Positions 1 through 8,474 of a DNA stretch of 64,000 bases are shown one piece after another (position 1 is the stretch's first letter; every line of letters begins with the position of its first letter). Source of the stretch: Aquibium sp. ELW1220 (GTDB lineage: Bacteria > Pseudomonadota > Alphaproteobacteria > Rhizobiales > Rhizobiaceae); NCBI RefSeq assembly GCF_030398385.1, contig NZ_JAOAOQ010000016.1, positions 1 through 64,000 on the forward strand, read 5' to 3'. The notes beneath the pieces were generated by a model. It saw only the letters and a program-made list of their open reading frames with translations, was not told where the DNA came from and searched no databases. The position numbers and the translations under genes were made by a program.

Positions 1-101
1 GGTGTGGCTCGCGCGATGTTGTCGGCAGGATTGGCCTAAGCAACGAATCCTACGCCAAATCAACCGCTTATGCTACATCCGCCAGCCTTGCGAACACGCC
101 G
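1..101. other. Window edge downstream of truncated methyltransferase
   Basis: No complete gene is visible. On the minus strand, a frame different from the methyltransferase reads an 18-residue tail (ALARLIHDGVFARLADVA then TAA) across roughly nt 90-145. It looks like the 3' end of some other protein, so a junction with unrelated DNA may lie here. I cannot identify that protein; a transposase end is one possibility. Confidence 0.3.
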
Positions 102-1259
102 TCATGAATAAGACGGGCTAAGGCGATCGGCCTTCAACAGACGAAACATTCCAGTAATAGTAGTCTTCCAATGTTCATTGCTAGCAGGGTAGTAAATATT
201 TCCGAATATAGTAAGTGGTTGAGGATCCTTAGCCGCACCATCTGAGACCACAGAAGTAAGTGTAAAAAGGTCTGCGCCAACAGGCAAAGCGCGATCACCC
301 GACAACTCATCCTCGTGAGCCGAACGCTCTGTTGTGTCCTCCAGGCGAACCGTTGAATATTCGGTCGCACCTTCACCGCCAATCCTCTTTTTCTTATAGA
401 GGGGGCGGTATTTTACGCTCTTTACATTTCGCGAATACCAGACGATATAATCGCTAGTGGCATCCAGTAACGAAGCGCTTGTAGTGCCTGTTTTCCGAAA
501 GGCAATTTGGCTTACAAAGTTCTTCTCTCCGAACACCTCATCCATCAGCGCCCGCACGCGATGGACATTCTCATCGCCGATCTGGACGAAGCAGCTGCCG
601 CTCTCAGTCAGCAGCTCTCGCGCCACGACTAGCCTGTCGCGCAGATAGGACAGGTAGGAGTGGATGCCGTCGCGCCAGGTGTCGCGAAAGGCTTTCACCT
701 GCTCGGGCTCGCGCGTCAAATGGTCGAGCTTGCCGTCCTTCACGTCGCGAGACGTGGTGCTCCACTGGAAGTTCGAATTGAAGCGGATGCCGTAGGGCGG
801 GTCGATGTAGATCGCCTGCACCTGGCCCTTCAGCCCCTCGCGTTCGGCCAGCGACGACATGACCTGTAGCGCGTCGCCCAGGATCATCCGGTTCGACCAT
901 TTGCGCGTGTGGCGGTAGAACTCGACCTCGGCCTCGCGATCCTCCTCGGTCAGGCCGAAATGACCAAAAAGGTCGTCGGCCTTCTCGCGGCCGTTCCTCA
1001 GATCATCGATCAGCGCCTTGGGATGCACCTGCTCCTGCAGGTAGATCGGCGGCGCGTCCACCGTCAGTTCCGCCTGGTCTGGATCCTTGCCGCGCCAGAC
1101 CAGCTGCGGATCGAGATCGCGATTGCGCCGCTCGAAGGCCGTCCGGATCGGCTTCCTGTCGTCGTCAGCCAGCACCGGCTCCAGCTCGGCCGCCGGAATG
1201 TTCGCCCGCTTGTTGCCATGGGTGATGATGTCGACGGGGGTTTTGTTATCGTTCGACAT
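102..1259 (-). pseudogene. Type III-like adenine DNA methyltransferase (Mod), C-terminally truncated
   Basis: This is the modification subunit of a type III-like restriction system, expected to methylate adenine using S-adenosylmethionine. The catalytic DPPY motif is at residues 153-156, followed by a conserved region ending about residue 250 (SGSCFVQIGDENVHR), as in beta-class Mod proteins. In that class the AdoMet-binding FxGxG motif lies C-terminal to DPPY. Here the protein stops at residue 385, just inside the segment that normally continues for several hundred residues, and no FxGxG is present. All three minus-strand frames close within about 45 nt past the stop, so one frameshift inside the window does not restore the gene. 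The 5' end overlaps the DUF4268 gene by 14 nt. The gene is probably non-functional as methylase unless the missing part is supplied elsewhere. Base composition drops in the last ~350 nt, typical of target-recognition regions. Confidence 0.75.
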
Positions 1260-2184
1260 CGGACGTGTCTCCTCTAAGCACAGGGACGAGCACCGCCTGG
1301 TATTCCCGCACAGTCGAATTGATCCAGTCCATGATGGCCGGCCAGTCGGCTTCGTGCTCGTGACCTTTTGAGAAAGTTCGTGGCAAGAAGTGGTCGTCGC
1401 GGCCTGACGGACCTAGCCGCGTCGAGAGCCTGGCTTCGACCAGATCTTGGTGCGGCAACAGGAGTTCGGATACAGGTCCCGACGGCTCGTTCCAGCCGGA
1501 GCGAACATAGACACCGCTCTTCGATTTGCCGAACCAGATAGAGAGCTGGACCATCGGCGCGTCGCGCAGGGTGATGTAGTTGTTGGCATAGCGCCAGTCC
1601 TTCACGCCCGCGAGCGCAAGCTCTGGATAGCGTTGGAGCAAACGATGCCAGAACGATTGCTTGATGTCGTAGTAGGCGTTTCCCTCTTGGGAGACTCGCT
1701 GCTTGACCTCGCGCTCCCAATCGTTCGGCTTCTCCACCACTTCAAAGATCGGCGCATAGGGGCTGTCGCCAATGCGCACTACCCGCAGGCGCACGGCGAA
1801 GAATGAAAATCCGTCCGCCGTGTGCTGGTTCAACCACCGGATCGCGGACAGGTGCGGCTCGCGGAACTCGGGCGCGATCCAGACAACTGTCTGCGCCTCA
1901 AGGCCCGCAAGATAGGTCATGATCTGGCCGAGATGTGTGTGATCTGTCCGCTCCAGCTGGTTCTCGACAAGCACGACCGTGCCGTCATCCGCGTTGCGCG
2001 CCAAAAGATCGGCTGCGAAAGTCTCGACCGCCATCTCGGTGCCGGTAAGCTCCAGCGTCATGCCGACAGCGTCCGATAGTTGATCAATGTTGGCAGCGAG
2101 CCACGGCGTGAACGACAGCGACTCATGCCGCCAAGCCTCGCGGGGAAGCAGATCCGTAAGTCGGCCGAAAGTGACTTCGGTCAT
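1246..2184 (-). CDS. DUF4268 domain protein of a restriction-modification operon
   Basis: A 312-residue protein matching the DUF4268 family often found between the methylase and helicase-nuclease of this kind of restriction system. The N-terminal half has a PD-(D/E)xK-like core: an acidic pair and VLVENQLERTDHTHLGQ at about residues 70-87, then a YLAGLEAQTVVWIAPEF strand-loop. The C-terminal half (EREVKQRV, FWHRLLQRY, LSIWFGKSKSGVYVR) is the DUF4268 signature as I remember it. It starts at ATG 2184, overlapping the stop of the large helicase gene by 4 nt, and its own stop overlaps the methylase start, so all three genes are translationally coupled. A nuclease or accessory role is inferred from fold resemblance; no activity is established for the family to my knowledge. 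Confidence 0.75.
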   Translation of the reverse strand: MTEVTFGRLTDLLPREAWRHESLSFTPWLAANIDQLSDAVGMTLELTGTEMAVETFAADLLARNADDGTVVLVENQLERTDHTHLGQIMTYLAGLEAQTVVWIAPEFREPHLSAIRWLNQHTADGFSFFAVRLRVVRIGDSPYAPIFEVVEKPNDWEREVKQRVSQEGNAYYDIKQSFWHRLLQRYPELALAGVKDWRYANNYITLRDAPMVQLSIWFGKSKSGVYVRSGWNEPSGPVSELLLPHQDLVEARLSTRLGPSGRDDHFLPRTFSKGHEHEADWPAIMDWINSTVREYQAVLVPVLRGDTSDVER

Positions 2185-5100
2185 GCGAGCGCCTTCTCTA
2201 CCCGAAGATCGGCTATCACCCTATCGAGTTCGACACGGAAGTCGTTGACGCTGCGCAGCTCTTCGAAGGCCCAGCGCCCATAGGCGCCCAGTCGGTTGAC
2301 CGCCGGCACCCACTTGTTGCGGATCGCCTCGGCCTTTAGCATGGCGTCGTGTCCGCGGAAGCCCTTTACCTCAATGACCAGGGTCAGCGGCGGCTCGCCC
2401 TCGGGAACCCTCAGCCGCACCAGGAAGTCGGGCCGGTAGCGGTGCGGCTCGCCTTCCTTCGTGTAGGGCACCTCGAAATGGAGGTTGTGGTTCTTGGCGT
2501 AGGCCTCGACGTCGGGATGGAGGTCGAGCAGCTCGGCCAGCTTGTTCTCCCAGTCCTGGTCGGTGATGATCCAGTTGACATGGCTGCGCGTCGGATCGGG
2601 CCAGTGCCGGCTCTTGGCCGAGGTGTTGAAGTTCACCTGGGCCGTCGAGCCCTCGGGCGCGAAGGGGCTAAGCACCGCGCGCACGATCGGCTGGCCGCCC
2701 GGCTGGTCGAGCAGCGCGCCCATCAGGAGATCGCAAACCTCGTCGGCCAGCTGGCGATAGCGCAGCTGGGCCGGCCGCGTGTCGCCCTTGCAGACCATCC
2801 TGTCGGAGTTCAGCCATTGCAGCACGATGCGCTTGGCGTGTGGGAACAGGTGCGTCTTCGGCGCGCCGTTCGGGTCGCGCAACTTCTCGGACACCCAGTA
2901 GACGGCGATGTCGAAGGCGATCGTGGACAAGCGTCGGTCGTCGAGGTGATCGAGCCCGAGCTGGTGCCGCTCGCCGATGATCCCTGACATCTGCACCACC
3001 GTCGCGCCGACCTTGTCCGGCGTCAGGACGTAGGGCTCCATGCGGCTGAGATCGACGTCGATCCGCTCCTTCGGGAAGTCGGTGCGGAAGCCCTCGACGC
3101 GCGGGAAGACGATTTCCAGGTGATCGCGCTCCGGGCTCATGGCGTGCACGTGAATGATCTCGCGCGGCGGCTGCGGCGGCGCCGGCCGCGCCTGGTCGGA
3201 GAAGTTCAGGCCATCGATGCCCATGATGTCGGCATACTCGGTCCGGAACATGCCGTCGGCCGGATCCACGTCGTAGGAGAGCCGCCGCAGGGCACGGCCG
3301 ATCACTTGCTCGCAGATCAGCCGCGAGCCGAAGGCGCGTAAGCCCATTATGTGCGTGACATTGTTGGCGTCCCAGCCCTCGGTGAGCATCGATACCGAGA
3401 CGACGCAGCGCACCTGCTCGCCGAGTCGACCCTTGCGGCCGACCGTGTTCATCACCTCGCGCAGGATTTCCGCCTCGCCGATCTCGCCCGCCGCCGGGTC
3501 GCGCTGAAGACGTTCGCGCCGGAAGGCCTCGATCTCGATCGCATGTGCGTCACGGAACGCCTTGTCGATCTCGCCGCCGCTTTCGAGCGCGGCCGAGTCG
3601 ATCAGGATCGTGCGCGGCCGGTCGAGCCGCTGGTCGTGGTCGTCATAGTTGCGAAAGAGCTCGAGCTCTCCCTGCCGAACACGCTCCTGGTCGTTTTCGT
3701 CGGTGTAGGAGAAACCTGCGATGTAGTCCCGCACCATCTCGGAGTTCGTGGTGTTGTTGCACACCACGATGAACACGGGCGGGATGCCGACGCCGCTCTT
3801 CTCCCACAGCCTGAACGTCTTCTCGTAATGGCCGTAGAGGGCGTCGAGCGCCACCTTGACCGGCAATGGCAGCTTGTGAGGATCCGGCTTGCCATCGCCC
3901 TTCTTGCGCTTGTCAGGCATCGATTGGCGAATGGAGGGCCAGAGATTGCGATACATCACCTTCTGGCCGTCGGCGCGATTGTCGGCGATCGGCACGCGTG
4001 GCAGCTTCACGATCCCGCATTCAATGGCGTCCATCAGCGAGAAGTCGGTCATGACCCAGGGGAAGAGCGTGCCTTCCGGCCAGTTGGAGCCACTGAGGAA
4101 GAAGGGCGTTGCCGACAGGTCGTAGATCACGCGGACGCCCTGCTGGCGGTTCAGCATCTCCAGCCCGGACATCCATAGCCGCGCGGCTTCGTTGTTCTCC
4201 TCGGCCTCCTTGCGATCCTCGCCGGTCAGCTTCACCTGCGCGGCCATCGGGCGCTCGCGGTAGCAGTGGTGCGCCTCGTCGTTGATGACGACGACGTTCT
4301 TGGCGCCCATGAGATCGCCCATTACGCGCTTGACCATCTGCCCTTCGGTCTCGAGCGTCTGGAGCTTGTCGCCGTGACCCTCAAGCGCTTGGCGGGTCCC
4401 GCTCGCCGCGTCGAACTGCTCCTTGCGCTTGAAGGCATGGTAGTTGGTGATGACGACGTTAGCCTGGGTGAGATCAGATAACAGGTCCTGCGGCACGAGG
4501 TTGAGCTTGTGGTAGTAGCTCTGCTCGTCGTTGGGCAGCAGAACGCGCAGCCGGTCCCGGATCGTGATGCCGGGCGTAACGATCAGAAAGCCCTTGGAGA
4601 AACGGCGGCTGCTCGAGGTGCGCACGGCGTTCAACGTCTGCCAAGCGATCAGCATCGCCATGACCGTGGTCTTGCCGGCACCGGTGGCGAGCTTGAAGGC
4701 AATCCGCATCAGGTCGGGCGGTGTCTCGGACGGCTTCTCACCATCTGCCTGCAGCGCGAAATTGTTGGCGGTGGAGATCCAGTTGAGGAAGCGTCGTCCG
4801 CGCCGGCCCATCTCGGGCGCGACCTCGGCCAGCCAGATCGCGGCCTCGACCGCCTCCAGCTGACAGAAGAACGGACGGATGGTCTGGGCTGGGTCCTTCT
4901 GGATTGCGCGCCAGTGTTGCAGAAGCCGTTGCGTAATCGGCGTCACTTTCCATTGCGTCGGGTTCGGCAGGTTGCGCCAGGTCTCGATCTCCTGCCGCAG
5001 TTCGTTGATCATGGGTGAAGGATTGAAAGCCGTCGCGTCGGTTCCGAGATCCGAGTCGAAGATCATTGAGGCCTGAGAATTGGCAGCCGTCGAGGATGCG

Positions 5101-5240
5101 CCAGGCAACGCAGTCCAGAGAGCCGAGCGGCGACGCTGCTCGACAATGTGATCCGTCGGACGGCCTTCGAGATCAAGCTCCCAATGCCTGATCGGCGGCG
5201 CGTAGGGCGTGTTTATGATCGGCTTGTCAAAAAAGCTCAT
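2181..5240 (-). CDS. Type III-like restriction enzyme, DEAD/DEAH helicase plus nuclease (BPTD_3080-type)
   Basis: A 1,019-residue restriction subunit. An SF2 helicase core has Walker A (ATGAGKTT, about residues 185-192), a DEAH box (INDEAHHCY, near 320) and late helicase motifs (VVSVSMLTEGWDANNV; ICEQVIGRALRR). A C-terminal PD-(D/E)xK nuclease reads RYRPDFLVRL followed by LVIEVKGF. Together these would cut DNA after ATP-dependent translocation. The chosen ATG (MSFFDKPIINTPYAPP) has GAAGGGGG just upstream and matches the family N-terminus; the 52 extra codons available upstream look non-coding. The gene appears intact, which is odd next to a truncated partner methylase. Confidence 0.8.
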   Translation of the reverse strand: MSFFDKPIINTPYAPPIRHWELDLEGRPTDHIVEQRRRSALWTALPGASSTAANSQASMIFDSDLGTDATAFNPSPMINELRQEIETWRNLPNPTQWKVTPITQRLLQHWRAIQKDPAQTIRPFFCQLEAVEAAIWLAEVAPEMGRRGRRFLNWISTANNFALQADGEKPSETPPDLMRIAFKLATGAGKTTVMAMLIAWQTLNAVRTSSSRRFSKGFLIVTPGITIRDRLRVLLPNDEQSYYHKLNLVPQDLLSDLTQANVVITNYHAFKRKEQFDAASGTRQALEGHGDKLQTLETEGQMVKRVMGDLMGAKNVVVINDEAHHCYRERPMAAQVKLTGEDRKEAEENNEAARLWMSGLEMLNRQQGVRVIYDLSATPFFLSGSNWPEGTLFPWVMTDFSLMDAIECGIVKLPRVPIADNRADGQKVMYRNLWPSIRQSMPDKRKKGDGKPDPHKLPLPVKVALDALYGHYEKTFRLWEKSGVGIPPVFIVVCNNTTNSEMVRDYIAGFSYTDENDQERVRQGELELFRNYDDHDQRLDRPRTILIDSAALESGGEIDKAFRDAHAIEIEAFRRERLQRDPAAGEIGEAEILREVMNTVGRKGRLGEQVRCVVSVSMLTEGWDANNVTHIMGLRAFGSRLICEQVIGRALRRLSYDVDPADGMFRTEYADIMGIDGLNFSDQARPAPPQPPREIIHVHAMSPERDHLEIVFPRVEGFRTDFPKERIDVDLSRMEPYVLTPDKVGATVVQMSGIIGERHQLGLDHLDDRRLSTIAFDIAVYWVSEKLRDPNGAPKTHLFPHAKRIVLQWLNSDRMVCKGDTRPAQLRYRQLADEVCDLLMGALLDQPGGQPIVRAVLSPFAPEGSTAQVNFNTSAKSRHWPDPTRSHVNWIITDQDWENKLAELLDLHPDVEAYAKNHNLHFEVPYTKEGEPHRYRPDFLVRLRVPEGEPPLTLVIEVKGFRGHDAMLKAEAIRNKWVPAVNRLGAYGRWAFEELRSVNDFRVELDRVIADLRVEKALA

Positions 5241-5560
5241 CGCGGCGCCCCCTTCGCCAGAATGCCCTGAATGGAAGCAGGGAATCACCGCGACCACAAC
5301 CTTCAATACATCAAGGACGCCACATCTATTCAAGGAAACTCTCGTTTGCGACGAGAGTCGCAGCATCCAAGTCAGTCGCTGCGAGCCGGCAGACACCGGA
5401 AGATATGTTCCCCGTCCTCTACGGCGGGCTTGATGGCGACGCCCAATCCCACAGCCTCGGCGACTGCATGGCCTACGGCTACTGGCCGATGTTCATTGTT
5501 GACGCCTGCACTGTAGGCCTGGATAGTGCGGGCACTATCCGTGAGGACCTGCGAGGACTC
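5241..5560. promoter_or_regulatory. Divergent control region between restriction operon and GIY-YIG gene
   Basis: The region separates two outward-facing genes. It contains a perfect 8-bp inverted repeat with a 5-nt centre at 5338-5358 (ACTCTCGT-ttgcg-ACGAGAGT), about 100 bp upstream of the restriction start. That could be an operator or a short hairpin. An in-frame extension of the GIY-YIG gene to ATG 5405 exists but looks less protein-like. Confidence 0.45.
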
Positions 5561-6307
5561 GTGCAAGCATTCCCGTCAGAAATCACTGAGCAACTCGGCT
5601 ACTATGTGTATCGGCTGATTGATCCCCGGAACGGCGAAACCTTCTATGTGGGGAAAGGACGCGGGAACCGCGTGTTTCACCATGTGAACGCGAACCTGAA
5701 GCAGTCTGAACTCGCAGACGAGGAAGATGAGCTGACGATCAAGATGAAGCGGGTCCACGAAATCCTTTCGGAGGGCCTGCAGGTCATTCACGTCATCCAA
5801 CGGCACGGACTGACCGAGAAGGAGGCATTGCACGTGGAAGGCGCGTTGATCGACGCTTTTCCCGGCCTGACTAACGTCCAGTCCGGCTATGGCAACAGCG
5901 ACAAGGGGGCCATGCATGCAGACGCGATCATCAGGAAATACGCAGCGCAGCGCCTCGAGCCTCACCATCGGATCGTGTTCCTTACGATCCGTCGCAACTT
6001 TCTGGCAGACCGCGGTCCCTACGAAGGCTGCCGTGGGGTATGGCGTATGAGCCGCAGCCGGGCTGAGCGGGCAGAACTCGTTATGCCCGTTACCGAAGGG
6101 GTCGTCGTCGGGGTATTCGTGCCGGAGAGGTGGATCGACGCGACTGTTGCGGATTTTCCGGCTCACATCACGGAGGACTTGCCCGGCCGGATCGGCTTTG
6201 ATGGCCATCCCGCGGACAAGGCGATCCGGGACCTCTATATCGGCAAGCGGCTCCCGGCCGACCTGGAAACAGGCACGCAGAACCCGGTCCGCTACTCCTA
6301 TTCCTAG
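5561..6307 (+). CDS. GIY-YIG domain nuclease-like protein
   Basis: About 248 residues. The GIY-YIG core is clear near the start: YYVYRLIDPRNGETFYVGKG with GRGNRVFHH following, then ALHVEGALIDAFPGLTNVQSGYG, which supplies the catalytic Glu. The family (GIY-YIG, LEM-3-like subgroup) cleaves DNA. I chose the GTG at 5561 because homologous N-termini begin just before the domain (VQAFPSEITEQLGYYVYRL) and GAGGA precedes it. An in-frame ATG at 5405 would add 52 residues with no recognisable content. The C-terminal ~120 residues are unassigned. Divergent from the restriction operon, it may belong to the same accessory patch. Confidence 0.75.
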   Translation: MQAFPSEITEQLGYYVYRLIDPRNGETFYVGKGRGNRVFHHVNANLKQSELADEEDELTIKMKRVHEILSEGLQVIHVIQRHGLTEKEALHVEGALIDAFPGLTNVQSGYGNSDKGAMHADAIIRKYAAQRLEPHHRIVFLTIRRNFLADRGPYEGCRGVWRMSRSRAERAELVMPVTEGVVVGVFVPERWIDATVADFPAHITEDLPGRIGFDGHPADKAIRDLYIGKRLPADLETGTQNPVRYSYS

Positions 6308-6608
6308 CCAGGACCACGAACTCCCGCGTCACACGGTCTCCGCGCAACGTGCGTTTCGAACACGCCTAGTTCGCGGGCACCTCTCGCATGATCGACCGGA
6401 TTCGCGGCCGCAGCGAGCAACAAGGACTGGCTCCCATGCCGAACACCAGCCCATCTGCATCAAAACCTCAGGGCTCTGATCTTCGCAAGCCGGCGCCTTG
6501 GCGCATCTCTGGCATCACTGACGGCAATGCACGCCTGCTAAGTTCGCGTGCTAATGAACGCTGCTAATACGATCTGAAAAACTGTTTGTTTTCAACGGTA
6601 TAGGAAGA
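6308..6608. other. Intergenic region between accessory genes and tRNA-Gln
   Basis: No gene can be supported. A 43-codon reading frame (6436-6567) with a possible AAGGA upstream is the only candidate small gene and has no recognisable features. The stretch next to the tRNA 3' end (6568-6608) is AT-richer than its surroundings. Confidence 0.3.
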
Positions 6609-6682
6609 TGGCTGGGGAACCTGGATTCGAACCAGGACTAACGGAGTCAGAGTCCGTGGGTCTACCGTTAACCTATTCCCCA
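6609..6682 (-). tRNA. tRNA-Gln (anticodon CTG)
   Basis: Read on the minus strand, the 74-nt gene folds as a standard cloverleaf. The acceptor stem TGGGGAA pairs with TTCCCCA, then discriminator G and an encoded CCA. The anticodon stem ACGGA/TCCGT holds the loop CTCTGAC, giving anticodon CTG (reads CAG, glutamine). The T-arm is CTGG-TTCGAAT-CCAG. Its 3' end faces the restriction/GIY-YIG genes, the usual orientation for a tRNA used as an island attachment site. Confidence 0.97.
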
Positions 6683-7151
6683 TCAGGATGACGCTGCCGC
6701 ATGTGCGGCGCGGGCGTGCGGACGGTAATCCGGGCGCCGCGCCAGCGCTGATGGGGCGGTACTTAACACATTGTCGGGCGCGATCAAGCCCGCCAGTGGA
6801 AAAAGAAACACCCGGCGGGTCATCCGGACGGAGCGGCGGCCGGGCGCGACCGGCCGCCGCCGGCTCGTCCTGCCGGGTCTCTTCCGGGAGCGGGTTGGCT
6901 GCGAAGACGTCCGGCCGCGCGCGGGGTTCTCCGGCGAACCTTTTCCGCGGCATCGCGCCACCCTGCCAAGGGCGAAGCGCGCGCGGCCGGCCCGCGCCAT
7001 TGCATCGCGGATGTCCTGCCTGAAGCCCGGCCCGCACACCGGCATCGCGTCGCCCTGCCCCGCGCCAGGACACCTCCCCTCCCCGCCGCGCCGTTGCGTT
7101 GCGCCGACTTCTTGCTTAAAGCCCCGGCCAGCACATCATGGGGGGGAAGGA
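6683..7151. other. Intergenic region with a strong hairpin
   Basis: No gene is seen between the tRNA 5' side and the monooxygenase. A perfect 11-bp inverted repeat with a 6-nt loop lies at 6833-6860 (GCGGCGGCCGG / CCGGCCGCCGC). It lacks a T-run on either side, so it is not a classical terminator. The promoter of the monooxygenase should lie in the right part. Confidence 0.4.
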
Positions 7152-8450
7152 ATGTCCGAACCAGTCGTCCTGGTCGCCGGCGGCGGCATCGGCGGGCTTG
7201 CCACCGCGCTGACGCTGCACCAGATCGGCGTGCGCTGCATCGTCTTCGAGAGCGTGCAGGCGCTGAAGCCGCTCGGCGTCGGCATCAACATCCAGCCGAA
7301 CGCGGTGCGCGAGCTCGAAGACCTCGGCATCGGCACGGCCGAGCTTGACCGCGTCGGACTGCCGGCCCGCGAATGGGCGCTGGTGGGGCTGAACGGCAAC
7401 GACGTCTATTCCGAACCGCGCGGCCTGGAGGCCGGCTATGCCTGGCCGCAATATGCCGTGCATCGCGGCCGCCTGCAGATGCTGCTGTTCGAGAAGGTGT
7501 TGGAACGCCTCGGCGCCGACGCGGTGCGGCTCGACAGCCGCGTCACCGGCTACCGCAACGCGGCCGGCGGCGGGGTGACGGCCGTCGTGCAGCATTCGAA
7601 CGGGTCGACGAGCGAGGAGACGGGCGCCCTGCTGATCGGTGCCGACGGCATCCATTCCGCCGTCCGCGCGCAGATGCATCCGGGCCAGCCGCCGATCCAC
7701 TGGGGCGGCGCGGTGATGTGGCGCGGCACGAGCCTCGGCACGCCGATCCGCTCCGGCGCCTCCTTCGTCGGCCTCGGCACCCACCGGCACCGCGTCGTCT
7801 TCTACCCGATCTCGCATCCCGACCCCGAAACCGGCCTCTCGGTGATCAACTGGATCGCGGAGGTGACCTGGGACGCATCGAAGGGCTGGCAGGGCGGCGA
7901 CTGGAACAAGCGCGTGGCGCTCGAAGATTTCGTCCATCATTTCGACGGCTGGACCTGGGACTGGCTCGACGTTCCCGCCATGCTGTCGGGAGCGACCGAC
8001 GTCTTCGAATATCCGATGATCGACCGCGACCCCGTGCCGACCTGGCGCGACGGCGCGGTCGCGCTCATGGGCGACGCCGCCCATGCCATGTATCCGACCG
8101 GCTCGAACGGGGCGAGCCAGGCGATCGTCGATGCCCGGGTGCTCGGCGCCTGCATGGTCGAGCACGGCGTGACGGAAAAGGCGCTCGCCGCCTATGACGA
8201 AAAACTCTGCGGCCCGATCTCCTCCGTCATCCTGCGCAACCGCGGCGCCGGCCCCTTCGGCCTGCTCAACCTCGTCGACGAGCGCTGCGGCGGCGCGTTC
8301 GACAACATCGACGACGTCATTCCGGCCGAGGAACGCGCCGCCTTCATGGCCGGCTACAAGGCGGCCGCCGGCTTCGCCATCGAGAAGCTGAACGCCGCGC
8401 CGCCCACCATCGCGCCCGGCGCGCGGGTGAGGCAGACGGCGGCCGTCTGA
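7152..8450 (+). CDS. FAD-dependent monooxygenase (salicylate hydroxylase / UbiH-like)
   Basis: A 432-residue flavoprotein of the class A aromatic-ring hydroxylase type. The N-terminal Rossmann dinucleotide fold is VLVAGGGIGGLATALTL (residues 6-22), followed by an acidic residue closing the ADP-binding loop (IVFES). The second FAD motif is ALMGDAAHAMYPTGSNG (about 299-315). The middle has GADGIHSAVR, the usual DG motif for FAD/NAD(P)H contact. The start at 7152 has GGGGGAAGG upstream; frame extension to 6771 reads as non-coding. Substrate is unknown. It is a single gene facing a convergent neighbour and is probably unrelated to the secretion locus. Confidence 0.85.
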   Translation: MSEPVVLVAGGGIGGLATALTLHQIGVRCIVFESVQALKPLGVGINIQPNAVRELEDLGIGTAELDRVGLPAREWALVGLNGNDVYSEPRGLEAGYAWPQYAVHRGRLQMLLFEKVLERLGADAVRLDSRVTGYRNAAGGGVTAVVQHSNGSTSEETGALLIGADGIHSAVRAQMHPGQPPIHWGGAVMWRGTSLGTPIRSGASFVGLGTHRHRVVFYPISHPDPETGLSVINWIAEVTWDASKGWQGGDWNKRVALEDFVHHFDGWTWDWLDVPAMLSGATDVFEYPMIDRDPVPTWRDGAVALMGDAAHAMYPTGSNGASQAIVDARVLGACMVEHGVTEKALAAYDEKLCGPISSVILRNRGAGPFGLLNLVDERCGGAFDNIDDVIPAEERAAFMAGYKAAAGFAIEKLNAAPPTIAPGARVRQTAAV

Positions 8451-8474
8451 GCGGCGCCGACGCCAGGCCCGCGC

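Noticed and set aside
5405..5560. N-terminal extension of the GIY-YIG protein from ATG 5405
   Set aside because: The 52 extra residues look non-coding, the ribosome site is too close to the ATG, and the GIY-YIG family starts just before the domain.
6436..6567. 43-codon small reading frame with a possible AAGGA
   Set aside because: No recognisable feature, and it overlaps compositionally ordinary intergenic DNA next to the tRNA.
6833..6860. Rho-independent terminator
   Set aside because: The 11-bp stem is perfect, but there is no T-run on either side and it does not follow a gene end closely.
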